NCBI RefSeq assembly: GCF_021390335.1
Contig: NZ_JAJUXK010000006.1
Coordinates: 310,001-374,000, forward strand
Source: Dyadobacter sp. CY343
GTDB lineage: Bacteria > Bacteroidota > Bacteroidia > Cytophagales > Spirosomataceae
Direction of reading: 5' to 3'
Length of the DNA: 64,000 bases
The notes beneath the pieces were generated by a model, which had not been told where the DNA came from, searched no databases, and saw only the letters and a list, made by a program, of their open reading frames with translations. Both the position numbers and the translations under genes were made by a program. Positions 16,622 to 24,879 of the stretch are shown one piece after another. Every line of letters starts with the position of its first letter. Position 1 is the stretch's first letter.

Positions 16622-17494
16622 TCAGGCTTTTGGATGGGCTTGCTGATGTGATTTTTTCAGCTTTTCGATGGAGTTATGCGTATAAATCTGGGTCGCAGCC
16701 AGGTTCGCGTGCCCAAGCAATTCTTTGATTGCATTCAGATCCGCGCCCCGATTCAGCAGGTGTGTGGCGTAGGTGTGCCGCAAAACGTGAGGGCTTTTTT
16801 GACCGAGCGTTGTGACTGCAGACAAGTGCTTTTTTACCAACCTTTGAATAAAAACGGGATAAGCTGCTTTCCCTGAATCAGTTATAATCAGATTACTCGT
16901 CTCCGCAACCTTTGCTCTTTCTATCAAATAAGTAGAGAGAAGCTGGGCGAGAGAAGCGGCGATCGGTACAATACGTTCTTTTGCCCTTTTTCCAAAAACA
17001 CGGATAGTACGGGCAGGCAGGTCCAGATGTTTCACTTCTAGGTCCAGCAATTCGGCCAGACGAATGCCACTTCCGTAAAGCAATTCCAGCACTAACTTAT
17101 CGCGGGTACCAGCAAAATCCTCAGTGAAAAAATCCTCCTGAAAAAGCATTTCCATTGCCTTTTCTTCCACGAATGCAGGAAGTTTCTTACGGGTTTTGAG
17201 TGCAGAAAGAACTTTGGTAGGATCTTTGACGATCAGTTGTTTGCGTCTTAAAAAACTATAAAAACTGCGAAGCGCCGCTATTTTCCGGTTTACTGAAGTC
17301 GGATTCAGCCCTTCTTCCATCAAACTCACAATCCAGGAACGCAGCATAACCGGCTGGGCCGATTCGGGGGTATTGCAATCGTATTGAAATAACAGATACT
17401 TCTGAAACTGATCCAGGTCCGTCTGGTAAGACTTCACTGTATGCACGCTGGCGCGCTTTTCAAATGTCAGGAATTCCAGAAACGAGGCTATCAT
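16622..17494 (-). CDS. Tyrosine recombinase XerC/XerD
   Basis: About 290 residues. The N-terminal core-binding SAM-like domain (SFLEFLTFEKRASVHTVKSYQTDL) is followed by the catalytic domain with the Arg in YGSGIRLAELLDL, the HVLRHTYATHLL box (H-x-x-R), and the Tyr nucleophile in ATQIYTH near the C-terminus. This is the layout of chromosome-dimer resolution recombinases XerC and XerD, which act at dif; no dif-like site was noted in the window. The assignment to C or D cannot be made from sequence alone. ATG at 17494 is used. A terminator-like hairpin ends 10 nt before it. Confidence 0.88.
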   Translation of the reverse strand: MIASFLEFLTFEKRASVHTVKSYQTDLDQFQKYLLFQYDCNTPESAQPVMLRSWIVSLMEEGLNPTSVNRKIAALRSFYSFLRRKQLIVKDPTKVLSALKTRKKLPAFVEEKAMEMLFQEDFFTEDFAGTRDKLVLELLYGSGIRLAELLDLEVKHLDLPARTIRVFGKRAKERIVPIAASLAQLLSTYLIERAKVAETSNLIITDSGKAAYPVFIQRLVKKHLSAVTTLGQKSPHVLRHTYATHLLNRGADLNAIKELLGHANLAATQIYTHNSIEKLKKSHQQAHPKA

Positions 17495-17504
17495 AGCGGG
17501 CAAT

Positions 17505-17548
17505 ATACGAAAAAGAGCTATCTGAAATCAGACAGCTCTTTTTCGTAT
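17505..17548 (-). terminator. Hairpin between rpsU and xer
   Basis: A 21-bp stem with one mismatch (17505-17525 with 17528-17548) closed by a 2-nt loop. It ends the rpsU transcript. Any read-through reaches the xer start codon only 10 nt later. Confidence 0.75.
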
Positions 17549-17593
17549 GGATACAATGATCCTATCACTTCATTCAGAAACCTTTCTAATAGA

Positions 17594-17788
17594 CTAGTCT
17601 TCTAAATGACCGTAAGTTTTTTCTTTGTAAACGGCACGCAGAACTTCGAAACGACGTCTAACAGATGGTTTTTCGAAAGCTGTACGGGCACGTAACTGAC
17701 GCATTGTACCGGTTCTTTCAAATTTTTTCTTGTAACGCTTAAGAGCGCGGTCAATCGATTCGTTGTCTTTAATGTTGATAATCAGCAT
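17594..17788 (-). CDS. rpsU: 30S ribosomal protein S21
   Basis: A 64-residue, strongly basic protein that is a full-length match to S21: MLIINIKDNESIDRALKRYK, an Arg/Lys-rich central helix and KPSVRRRFEVLRAVYKEK at the C-terminus. S21 sits on the 30S platform near the 3' end of 16S rRNA and helps mRNA binding. In Bacteroidota it contributes to occluding the anti-Shine-Dalgarno sequence, which is known for the phylum and fits the weak ribosome-binding sites seen throughout this window. It is followed by a hairpin and then xer. Confidence 0.95.
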   Translation of the reverse strand: MLIINIKDNESIDRALKRYKKKFERTGTMRQLRARTAFEKPSVRRRFEVLRAVYKEKTYGHLED

Positions 17789-17891
17789 GCTTATTTATTG
17801 TAATGTTTTTTTGAATTGGTTTCTGAAATTGGACTGCAAAGAAAACTCTTATTCAACAGAAAATCAAGAAATAACTCATTAAAAATTAGGT

Positions 17892-17899
17892 TATTTTTG
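17892..17899 (+). promoter_or_regulatory. -7 promoter element of the Ppx/GppA gene
   Basis: TATTTTTG fits TAnnTTTG. It lies about 50 nt before the ATG at 17948. No clear -33 partner was found. Confidence 0.4.
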
Positions 17900-17947
17900 C
17901 AATCATTGTCATGGTAAGAAAGCAGCGACCCAAACAGGCAGCCGAAT

Positions 17948-18883
17948 ATGAGCGAAAGACTCGGGATTATTGATTTAGGAACAAACACTTTTCATCTGCT
18001 GATCGTCGAAAAAACGGGAGATCAATTCGCAACTGTTTTCCATGACAGCAGGCCGGCGCGCATTGGTTTGGGAGGGATTAACAAGAAAATCATTACTACG
18101 GAGGCTTTTGGCAGAGCAATTCAAGTGCTTCAATATTTTAGAGAAAAGCTTGACGAATTCGCGATAATGCCGGAAAAGACGTTTGCGTTTGGCACGAGTG
18201 CAATCCGTAATGCCGACAATCAGGCGGAGTTCTGCGAGCAAATTCTTGACAAAACGGGGATCAGTATCAAGGTTATAGACGGAAACAAGGAAGCGGAATA
18301 TATTTATCGCGGCGTAAGATTTGGGACCAACATTGGCACTGCACCTGCGCTCATCATGGATATTGGTGGCGGCAGTGTTGAATTTATCATTGGAAACCAA
18401 ACCCAGATATTCTGGAAGCAAAGTTTTGAGATCGGCGGGCAGCGGCTGATGGAAAAGTTTATGCGCAACGATCCGCTTTCAATTGGCGACAAAAGAAATC
18501 TCTACCATTATTTTGATGAAAACCTGATCCCGCTGGCTAATGCGATACACCAATATGCGCCGGAAAAGCTGATCGGCTCCTCTGGAACATTTGATACGCT
18601 CGTCGACATCGATTTTCATTACCGCACGAATCAGGCTCCGCCGCGCTACCAGACCGACTTTGAATTGCCCGTTCAGGAATTTTACCGCGCATACGATATT
18701 CTTCTTTCACAAAATCATGACGAACGAATGCGCATTCCCGGCATGATCGAGCTGCGAGTGGATATGATCGTTGTGGCTGTGTGCCTGGTCGACTATGTGC
18801 TCCGAACGCACAGTATCCAAAAGATCCAGGTTTCCAGTTATGCGTTGAAAGAAGGCGTGTTGGCCGAATTGCTGTCGCTTTGA
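17948..18883 (+). CDS. Exopolyphosphatase/guanosine pentaphosphatase (Ppx/GppA)
   Basis: A 311-residue cytosolic phosphatase of the ASKHA fold. GIIDLGTNTFHLLIVEK at the N-terminus and MDIGGGSVEFIIGN near residue 140 are the two phosphate-binding loops; FGTSAIRNADN sits between them. The family removes terminal phosphates from polyphosphate or converts pppGpp to ppGpp. The protein is short, matching the catalytic two-domain core without the C-terminal HD domain of E. coli Ppx. The start is supported by the family's standard opening. It is divergent from rpsU. Which of the two activities it has cannot be told. Confidence 0.9.
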   Translation: MSERLGIIDLGTNTFHLLIVEKTGDQFATVFHDSRPARIGLGGINKKIITTEAFGRAIQVLQYFREKLDEFAIMPEKTFAFGTSAIRNADNQAEFCEQILDKTGISIKVIDGNKEAEYIYRGVRFGTNIGTAPALIMDIGGGSVEFIIGNQTQIFWKQSFEIGGQRLMEKFMRNDPLSIGDKRNLYHYFDENLIPLANAIHQYAPEKLIGSSGTFDTLVDIDFHYRTNQAPPRYQTDFELPVQEFYRAYDILLSQNHDERMRIPGMIELRVDMIVVAVCLVDYVLRTHSIQKIQVSSYALKEGVLAELLSL

Positions 18884-18955
18884 CAAACTGTTGACTTAAA
18901 GATTTACCCTAAAAAAACTCTTCTATTTTACCTTAACTTATTCCAAACAAACCCT

Positions 18956-21532
18956 ATGAAATTATTTCGCTACCTGCTTCTGACAGGACTAGCCCTTGTG
19001 TATCTGACGGATGCAACTGCCCAAAGGAAAAAAAAGAAACAAGAGGATGTAAAGATTGACAAAGCTGTGGACGCGATGGCCAGCGCGGTAAAGGACAAGC
19101 TGAAAGATGATAAGCCAAAAAAGGGGCCGAAGCCTTTTAAAGAACTGATCGATACAAGTGCAGTGAGCCAGAAAGGGATGATTTCTGTTCACAAAAAGGA
19201 TGATAAATGGTATTTTGAAATACCGGATTCGCTGCTGAGCCGGGATATTATGGCGGTTACACGTTATTCAAAAACTGCTGCGGGCGGCGGAATTTTTGGT
19301 GGCGAGGAAGTGAACCGGCAAATGATCCGCTGGGAAAAAGGAATGGACGATAACCTGCTGCTCCGCTCGGTGACTGTGGTACTGACAAGTCCGGACAGTA
19401 CGAAACCGATTTTCCAGGCAGTTAAAAACTCCAATTCAGATCCTATTATCGGGGTTTTTGATATTAAAGCTGTTAAAAAAGCACCGGAAGCGAAATCTTC
19501 AGTTATTGACGTGACAGAGTTCTTTAATGCTGATAATCAGGTTTTTTCACTGAACTCAGTAAACAAACAGCTGCTTAAACTGACCACTTTTAAGAAAGAA
19601 GCTTCTTTTATTGAGAAGATCAGGACTTACCCTATTAATACCGAGATCAGGACGATCAAAACGTTTTCGGTGACTCCGCAAATGCTCAGTACTTCGCCGA
19701 CACCTTCGATTGGCCAGTATCTTCCTTCGGGACTTGATGCAGGTGTAGTGACTTTTGAAATGAATACTTCGCTGATATTGCTCCCGGGCAAACCTATGCA
19801 AAAAAGGCTTTTTGACAGTCGGGTGGGGTATTTTGCAAACCAATATGCGGTTTTTGGAGAAGAATCGCATCGTTCGGATACCGAGGTATTTGCTGTAAGG
19901 TGGCGCCTGGAACCTAAAAATGCAGAAGATGCAGCGAAGCAGAAAAACGGTGAATTGATCGAGCCTAAAAAACCGATCGTCTATTATATTGACCCTGCAA
20001 CTCCTGAAAAATGGCGCAGATATTTGAAAGAAGGCGTCGATGACTGGCAGATTGCATTTGAAAAAGCGGGCTGGAAAAATGCAATCCGAGGCGAGTACTG
20101 GCCTGAAAAAGATACGACGATGAGCCTGGAAGATGCCCGCTATTCGGTGATACGCTATTTCGCGGCTGATATTCAGAATGCCTACGGACCAAATGTGCAC
20201 GATCCAAGGAGCGGCGAAATTCTGGAAAGTCACATCGGCTGGTACCACAATGTAATGCGTTTGCTCCGGAACTGGTACATTGTCCAGGCTGCGGCGGTGG
20301 ACCCCCAGGCACGGAAAAAGAAGTTCGATGATGAACTGATGGGACAACTGGTCCGCTTTGTTTCATCCCACGAAATCGGTCACACACTTGGTTTGAGGCA
20401 CAATATGGGTGCAAGCTCCGCTACTCCGGTTGAAAAACTGAGAGATAAAGACTGGATTAAAGAACACGGGCATACTGCTTCCATTATGGATTACGCGCGT
20501 TTTAATTACGTAGCACAGCCTGGGGACGGGATTTCAGACCTTTTTCCAAGAATAGGAGATTACGATAAATGGGCGATTCAGTGGGGTTACAGTTATTTCC
20601 CCAGTGTAAAAGATCCCAAGGCTGAAAAAGCATTGCTGAATACATTGACAAAAGAGGCTTACAAAGACACACGCCTGCATTTTGGAACAGAAATCAGTCC
20701 CTACGACCCGCGCTACCAGACGGAAGATTTGGGTGATAATGCGATGAAAGCTTCTGAATATGGTATTAAAAACCTGAAACGCATTGTTCCAAATCTGATC
20801 GCGTGGAGTAAAGAAGATGGTGAAAGCTATAAGGAACTGGATGAATTGTACAGCAATGTAACTTCACAATACCGGCGTTATATCGGGCACGTCATGAAGA
20901 ACGTGGGCGGCATTTACGATGATCCGATCACCTATGATATGGAGGGACAAACTTTTACGGCTGTTCCGAAAGCGACTCAAAAAGAAGCAGTTGAATTTCT
21001 GAATACCCAACTCTTCAAAACGCCGAGCTGGCTTTTAGACCAAAATATTCTGAGTAAGATCAAACCGGAAACCGGTGTGGAAGCGATCAAAGCATTGCAC
21101 GAATATGCGATCACTACGCTATTTGCAGGCGATCGGGCGGTGCGGTTGATGGAAACCGGACTTACCTCTAAAAACTATACTTTGGACGAGCTTTTTACAG
21201 ATCTTGAAACGGGAATCTGGTCAGAAACTAAAACTGGAAAGAGCATTGACCTGTACCGGAGAAATCTTCAAAAGGTTTATACTGAGAAACTGATCGATCT
21301 GCTTAAACCAGGAAAAGCGAATGTGCAGTCAATTCCGGTTGGTATAACCTATGGGTTTTCTACGCGCGTTGTTGAGCTGGAAAAAACAGATCTGCCTTCC
21401 ATTGCCAGGGCGCATTTAGAAGCGATCAAAAGCAGCGTTACCTCGGCAATTCCGAAAACGACGGATAAGATCACCAAATACCATTTACAGGACGTTTTGC
21501 AGCGGATCAAGCAGAGTCTCGATCCTAAATAA
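18956..21532 (+). CDS. Secreted zinc metalloprotease (DUF5117/DUF4953 type)
   Basis: An 858-residue protein with a signal peptide (LALVYLTDATA, cleavage before Gln) and a basic stretch right behind it. The zinc site is SSHEIGHTLGLRHNM at about residues 469-483 (HExxHxxGxxH), with a Met-turn region around IMDYARFNY. Upstream sits a large beta-rich DUF5117-like domain and the segment KPIVYYIDPATPEKWRRYLKEGVDDWQ. This matches a family of large metzincin-like proteases widespread in Bacteroidota whose substrates are unknown. There is no type IX sorting domain at its C-terminus, so it is probably periplasmic. It is monocistronic with a terminator. Confidence 0.88.
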   Translation: MKLFRYLLLTGLALVYLTDATAQRKKKKQEDVKIDKAVDAMASAVKDKLKDDKPKKGPKPFKELIDTSAVSQKGMISVHKKDDKWYFEIPDSLLSRDIMAVTRYSKTAAGGGIFGGEEVNRQMIRWEKGMDDNLLLRSVTVVLTSPDSTKPIFQAVKNSNSDPIIGVFDIKAVKKAPEAKSSVIDVTEFFNADNQVFSLNSVNKQLLKLTTFKKEASFIEKIRTYPINTEIRTIKTFSVTPQMLSTSPTPSIGQYLPSGLDAGVVTFEMNTSLILLPGKPMQKRLFDSRVGYFANQYAVFGEESHRSDTEVFAVRWRLEPKNAEDAAKQKNGELIEPKKPIVYYIDPATPEKWRRYLKEGVDDWQIAFEKAGWKNAIRGEYWPEKDTTMSLEDARYSVIRYFAADIQNAYGPNVHDPRSGEILESHIGWYHNVMRLLRNWYIVQAAAVDPQARKKKFDDELMGQLVRFVSSHEIGHTLGLRHNMGASSATPVEKLRDKDWIKEHGHTASIMDYARFNYVAQPGDGISDLFPRIGDYDKWAIQWGYSYFPSVKDPKAEKALLNTLTKEAYKDTRLHFGTEISPYDPRYQTEDLGDNAMKASEYGIKNLKRIVPNLIAWSKEDGESYKELDELYSNVTSQYRRYIGHVMKNVGGIYDDPITYDMEGQTFTAVPKATQKEAVEFLNTQLFKTPSWLLDQNILSKIKPETGVEAIKALHEYAITTLFAGDRAVRLMETGLTSKNYTLDELFTDLETGIWSETKTGKSIDLYRRNLQKVYTEKLIDLLKPGKANVQSIPVGITYGFSTRVVELEKTDLPSIARAHLEAIKSSVTSAIPKTTDKITKYHLQDVLQRIKQSLDPK

Positions 21533-21544
21533 GTATGAATCACG

Positions 21545-21579
21545 AATGCCAGGCCGAGTGTCTGGCATTTTGTTTTTAA
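21545..21579 (+). terminator. Terminator after the zinc metalloprotease gene
   Basis: AATGCCAG and CTGGCATT flank a 9-nt loop (21545-21569). A T-rich tract follows. Confidence 0.75.
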
Positions 21580-21589
21580 GTATAAAACT

Positions 21590-22273
21590 ATGTCGAACCT
21601 TGCACTTACACTCGCCGGATTTCACCACTTTTCGCAGGTTATTCAAACTGATAAGCCTTTCAAAAAGCTGGATTTCTCGGCAGCCAATGCGGCACTTCTG
21701 AATCGGGACTTATCCGAAACGGAAGTGTTTACAAGGTTTGTTTTTGATGAACTGTTGCAGGAGAATAAATATGCGGGTATCGGCGGTTACGGGGAAAACC
21801 GGGTTATTTACCGGCATAGGAAGCATTTCGAGGGAGACTCAGTTAATCCAAGAAGCATTCACCTGGGAACTGATATTTGGGTAGCTGCGGGAGAAGCTGT
21901 CTATGCTCCGCTTGCCGGCAAAGTCCACAGTTTTGCATTCAACGATAATTACGGCGATTACGGCCCGACGATCATCCTTACTCACGAGCTTTCGGGCAAT
22001 ACATTTCATACCCTTTACGGACATTTATCCCTTGCTTCGCTGGAAGTATTGGTTGTGGGGAAAAATATCAATGCGGGAGAACGTTTCGCATCCGTCGGCA
22101 ACTTCCCGGAAAACGGCGACTGGCCGCCGCACCTTCATTTTCAGGTTATTACCGATATTGGAAGCTATAATGGCGACTTTCCCGGCGTGAGCAGCATTGC
22201 AGATCGCAATTACTATCTTTCGATCTGCCCCGACCCGAATCTGATATTGGGGATAGTGGAAAATGAACATTAA
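21590..22273 (+). CDS. M23-family metallopeptidase without signal peptide
   Basis: A 227-residue protein. HLGTDIWVAAGEAVYAPLAGKVHSF near residue 84 holds the first zinc ligands (HxxxD), and WPPHLHFQV near residue 180 the HxH motif, so the LytM/M23 catalytic core is complete. Known members cut peptide cross-links of peptidoglycan, but this protein has no signal peptide or membrane segment: the N-terminus MSNLALTLAGFHHFSQVIQTD is only mildly hydrophobic. A cytosolic role or non-classical export is possible. It is convergent with the SDR gene 13 nt downstream. Confidence 0.85.
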   Translation: MSNLALTLAGFHHFSQVIQTDKPFKKLDFSAANAALLNRDLSETEVFTRFVFDELLQENKYAGIGGYGENRVIYRHRKHFEGDSVNPRSIHLGTDIWVAAGEAVYAPLAGKVHSFAFNDNYGDYGPTIILTHELSGNTFHTLYGHLSLASLEVLVVGKNINAGERFASVGNFPENGDWPPHLHFQVITDIGSYNGDFPGVSSIADRNYYLSICPDPNLILGIVENEH

Positions 22274-22286
22274 CCTAAGCGCACTA

Positions 22287-23039
22287 TTACTTCCGATAAA
22301 TCGTAGTCGCCGCTGATTGTGCGCTGGCTAGAATGGTAATATCTGCAATAGTAACCCTGTCCGGTGCATTTACTGCGTATAAGATTGCATCAGCAATATC
22401 GCCGGCTTGCAGCGGATCAAATCCCTCGTACACCTTTTCAGCCCGCGATTCGTCTCCTTTGAAACGAACCAATGAAAATTCAGTCTCCACAGCACCGGGC
22501 GCTACATTGGTGACCTTAATTCCGTGCTGCGTCAGTTCGAGACGCATTCCTTCGCTGAGCACTTCTACGGCCGCTTTGGAGGCGCAATAAACTGCCCCGT
22601 TCGCATAAGTTTGCTTACCGGCAATGGAACTGATATTGACAATATGACCTTTTCCTTTTTCCAATAACAAGGGAATAACTGCTTTGGAAACATACAGAAG
22701 CCCCTTCACATTTCCATCGATCATCGCGTCCCAATCTTCGGGATCACCTTCGTCGAGCGAGCCAAGACCGTGCGCATTTCCTGCATTATTAATCAGAATA
22801 TCAATATTTTTCCAGTGATCCGAAAGCGAATTGATCATCGCAAGCACAGCTCCTTTGTCACGAACATCGAAAAGCAGTGTTGTTACCTGGACTTTTGAAG
22901 ACAGCTTTTCAGCAATTTCATCCAGTTTTTCCTGGCGCCTGCCGCAAAGAATGAGGTCAATTCCAGCGTCTGCGAACATTTCGGCAGTGGCTTTTCCTAT
23001 TCCGGAAGTGGCTCCGGTAATTAATGCAATACGGGACAT
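22287..23039 (-). CDS. Short-chain dehydrogenase/reductase, YdfG-like
   Basis: A 250-residue classical SDR. The cofactor motif TGATSGIGKA is at residues 8-17 and the NNAG motif near 85. The catalytic residues are S in ISSIAG (about 138) and YCASK (Tyr about 151, Lys 155). The overall shape resembles E. coli YdfG, which oxidises L-allo-threonine and 3-hydroxy acids with NADP. The Arg in GRRQEK after the second strand favours NADP. The precise substrate is not known. It is the last gene of a likely run aacS-ctp-SDR on the minus strand, 29 nt from the S41 stop. Confidence 0.9.
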   Translation of the reverse strand: MSRIALITGATSGIGKATAEMFADAGIDLILCGRRQEKLDEIAEKLSSKVQVTTLLFDVRDKGAVLAMINSLSDHWKNIDILINNAGNAHGLGSLDEGDPEDWDAMIDGNVKGLLYVSKAVIPLLLEKGKGHIVNISSIAGKQTYANGAVYCASKAAVEVLSEGMRLELTQHGIKVTNVAPGAVETEFSLVRFKGDESRAEKVYEGFDPLQAGDIADAILYAVNAPDRVTIADITILASAQSAATTIYRK

Positions 23040-23068
23040 TGAGTCAATTTTAGTGTTACTGCTGTCTG

Positions 23069-24772
23069 CTAGTCCGCTTTTCTCGGAATATTCAAACTGC
23101 TGAATTTGCCTTTTTCGAGCTGTGCTGCCTGGTTAAACATCTGGACAGCCTGCTGAAATACATTATCGGTAGGATTTAGAACCTGGAATACTTCATTATT
23201 AAGACCGCTTTTTTGCTTGCGGCCCCAAACGTAGCGACCGATAATTGCTTTGGTCTGCGAAGTAATGATTGGTTTTGAAAGATTCAATTCAGTCGGATTT
23301 GGTTTAATACCCGACTTGGAAGCATCTTTCACCATATCTGCGATCATAGCATCCGACACATCGAAGGTTTTCACGAACTCGTCAAAAGTCTGTTTTTCGA
23401 GTTTCTTCTGATTGTTGTTCGCATACCTTAAAGCATATTCTCTGATAATATTCTTTGAATACAGCTCGAAAAGGTATTTGCTGTTCATCAAGGTATCTTT
23501 TGGAACAAAAATGTCGGGGGTAATACCGCCGCCGCCGTACACAATGCGCCCGCCGTCGGTTTTGTAAACCTTACTTTTATCGAATTTGATACTGTCTACA
23601 TTAAAGAGCTCACCACTTTCGTACCGGTGCGACAGATCCTGGCTATAATCGTCTCCTTTGCCAAGTTCATAAGGTTTTTGAATGCTCCTGCCGCTCGGCG
23701 TGTAATATCTTGAAATGGTAAGACGCAGTTCCGATCCGTCATTTAATTTGATCGGCATTTGAACCAACCCTTTTCCGTAAGATCTTCTTCCTACTACCAA
23801 CGCGCGATCGTGATCCTGCAATGCGCCGGCCAGAATTTCGGAGGCGGAGGCACTACCTTCGTCTACCAATACAATCAGGGGACCTTGCTCAAAAAGTCCG
23901 TCGACGTGCGAACGTGTTTTTCTGTCAAAGCGGCTGTCTTTCCCTTCTGTATAAACCAAAAGTTTATCTCCCGCAATGAATTCGTCGGCCATACTGGTAG
24001 CCCTCTCCATGTAGCCGCCCGGGTTACCTCGCAAGTCCAGTATCAGGTTTTTCAGTCCCTGTGTTTTCAAGGTTTTTAATGCTGATTTAAATTCTTCGAA
24101 TGTAGATTCCGAGAAGCGGCTTACTTTAATGTACCCAATTTCCTGATCAACCATATAAGAAGCGTCTACCGAAAAAGTAGGAATTCTGTCACGCACAACC
24201 GCGAAATTCATCTTTTCTTTCAAACCAACCCTCTCAATCGCCAGATCAACTTTCGTCCCTCTTTTACCACGCAACAATTTGTAAACCTGCGCATTAGTAA
24301 CGCCAGGACCTGACAGATTTTCTTTATTAACAGAAATAATCCTGTCACCACTTTGGATACCAGCCGTTTCTGACGGACCTCCGCTGAGCGGGGTTACTAC
24401 GTAAACTGTATCGTTATAAATATTAAACTCAACCCCAATTCCATCAAAACCCGATTCGAGTTGAGATCTTGCTGCGGTCGCTTCTTCTGCATTGAAATAG
24501 GCCGTGTGCGGATCAAGTTTTTCGAGCATTTTGGAGATAGAATAGTCCACCAGCTCCTCGGTATTGACCGAATCGACGTAATTGTTTTCTACCAAAGAAA
24601 GTACTTCCCTGAATTTGTTAAACCCTTTTGCGACGTCAGACAGTTTTTTTCCCCCACTAAAAAAAGTGCTTCCCAACAGCACGCCGGCGGCCAGCGTAAT
24701 TCCGATAATGATCGGCAACCGCACGACCGATTTCGGATTATTGATCGGTGTCTGTGATTTTTCTGAATTCAT
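23069..24772 (-). CDS. C-terminal processing peptidase (S41 family)
   Basis: A 567-residue serine protease. An N-terminal transmembrane anchor (IIIGITLAAGVLLGSTFF, about residues 20-38) is followed by a PDZ domain (about 105-185, with GIGVEFNIYNDTVYVVTPLSGGPS), then the S41 domain. The nucleophile S309 is in DEGSASASEI, the general base K334 in SYGKG, and the oxyanion-hole turn is LRGNPGG. Homologues degrade tailed or misfolded envelope proteins. The C-terminal 100 residues are helical. It follows aacS by about 107 nt on the same strand. The periplasmic location is inferred from the anchor. Confidence 0.93.
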   Translation of the reverse strand: MNSEKSQTPINNPKSVVRLPIIIGITLAAGVLLGSTFFSGGKKLSDVAKGFNKFREVLSLVENNYVDSVNTEELVDYSISKMLEKLDPHTAYFNAEEATAARSQLESGFDGIGVEFNIYNDTVYVVTPLSGGPSETAGIQSGDRIISVNKENLSGPGVTNAQVYKLLRGKRGTKVDLAIERVGLKEKMNFAVVRDRIPTFSVDASYMVDQEIGYIKVSRFSESTFEEFKSALKTLKTQGLKNLILDLRGNPGGYMERATSMADEFIAGDKLLVYTEGKDSRFDRKTRSHVDGLFEQGPLIVLVDEGSASASEILAGALQDHDRALVVGRRSYGKGLVQMPIKLNDGSELRLTISRYYTPSGRSIQKPYELGKGDDYSQDLSHRYESGELFNVDSIKFDKSKVYKTDGGRIVYGGGGITPDIFVPKDTLMNSKYLFELYSKNIIREYALRYANNNQKKLEKQTFDEFVKTFDVSDAMIADMVKDASKSGIKPNPTELNLSKPIITSQTKAIIGRYVWGRKQKSGLNNEVFQVLNPTDNVFQQAVQMFNQAAQLEKGKFSSLNIPRKAD

Positions 24773-24879
24773 GCTGTAATATGGAAAAGGGAACGAATTT
24801 GTCCGGGCGGATAACTTCTATCTAACGTGAAGTAAACGATTTTGGTTGCTTATTCCAAGCGGGTTAACAGGAAAAACTA

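Noticed and set aside
17791..17988. 65-codon frame between rpsU and the Ppx gene
   Set aside because: It overlaps the Ppx start and the promoter region, and the product has no recognisable pattern.
19556..20414. Antisense frames of 263 and 149 codons opposite the zinc metalloprotease gene
   Set aside because: They mirror a well-supported protease with an intact zinc motif; no homology-like pattern is visible in the antisense products.
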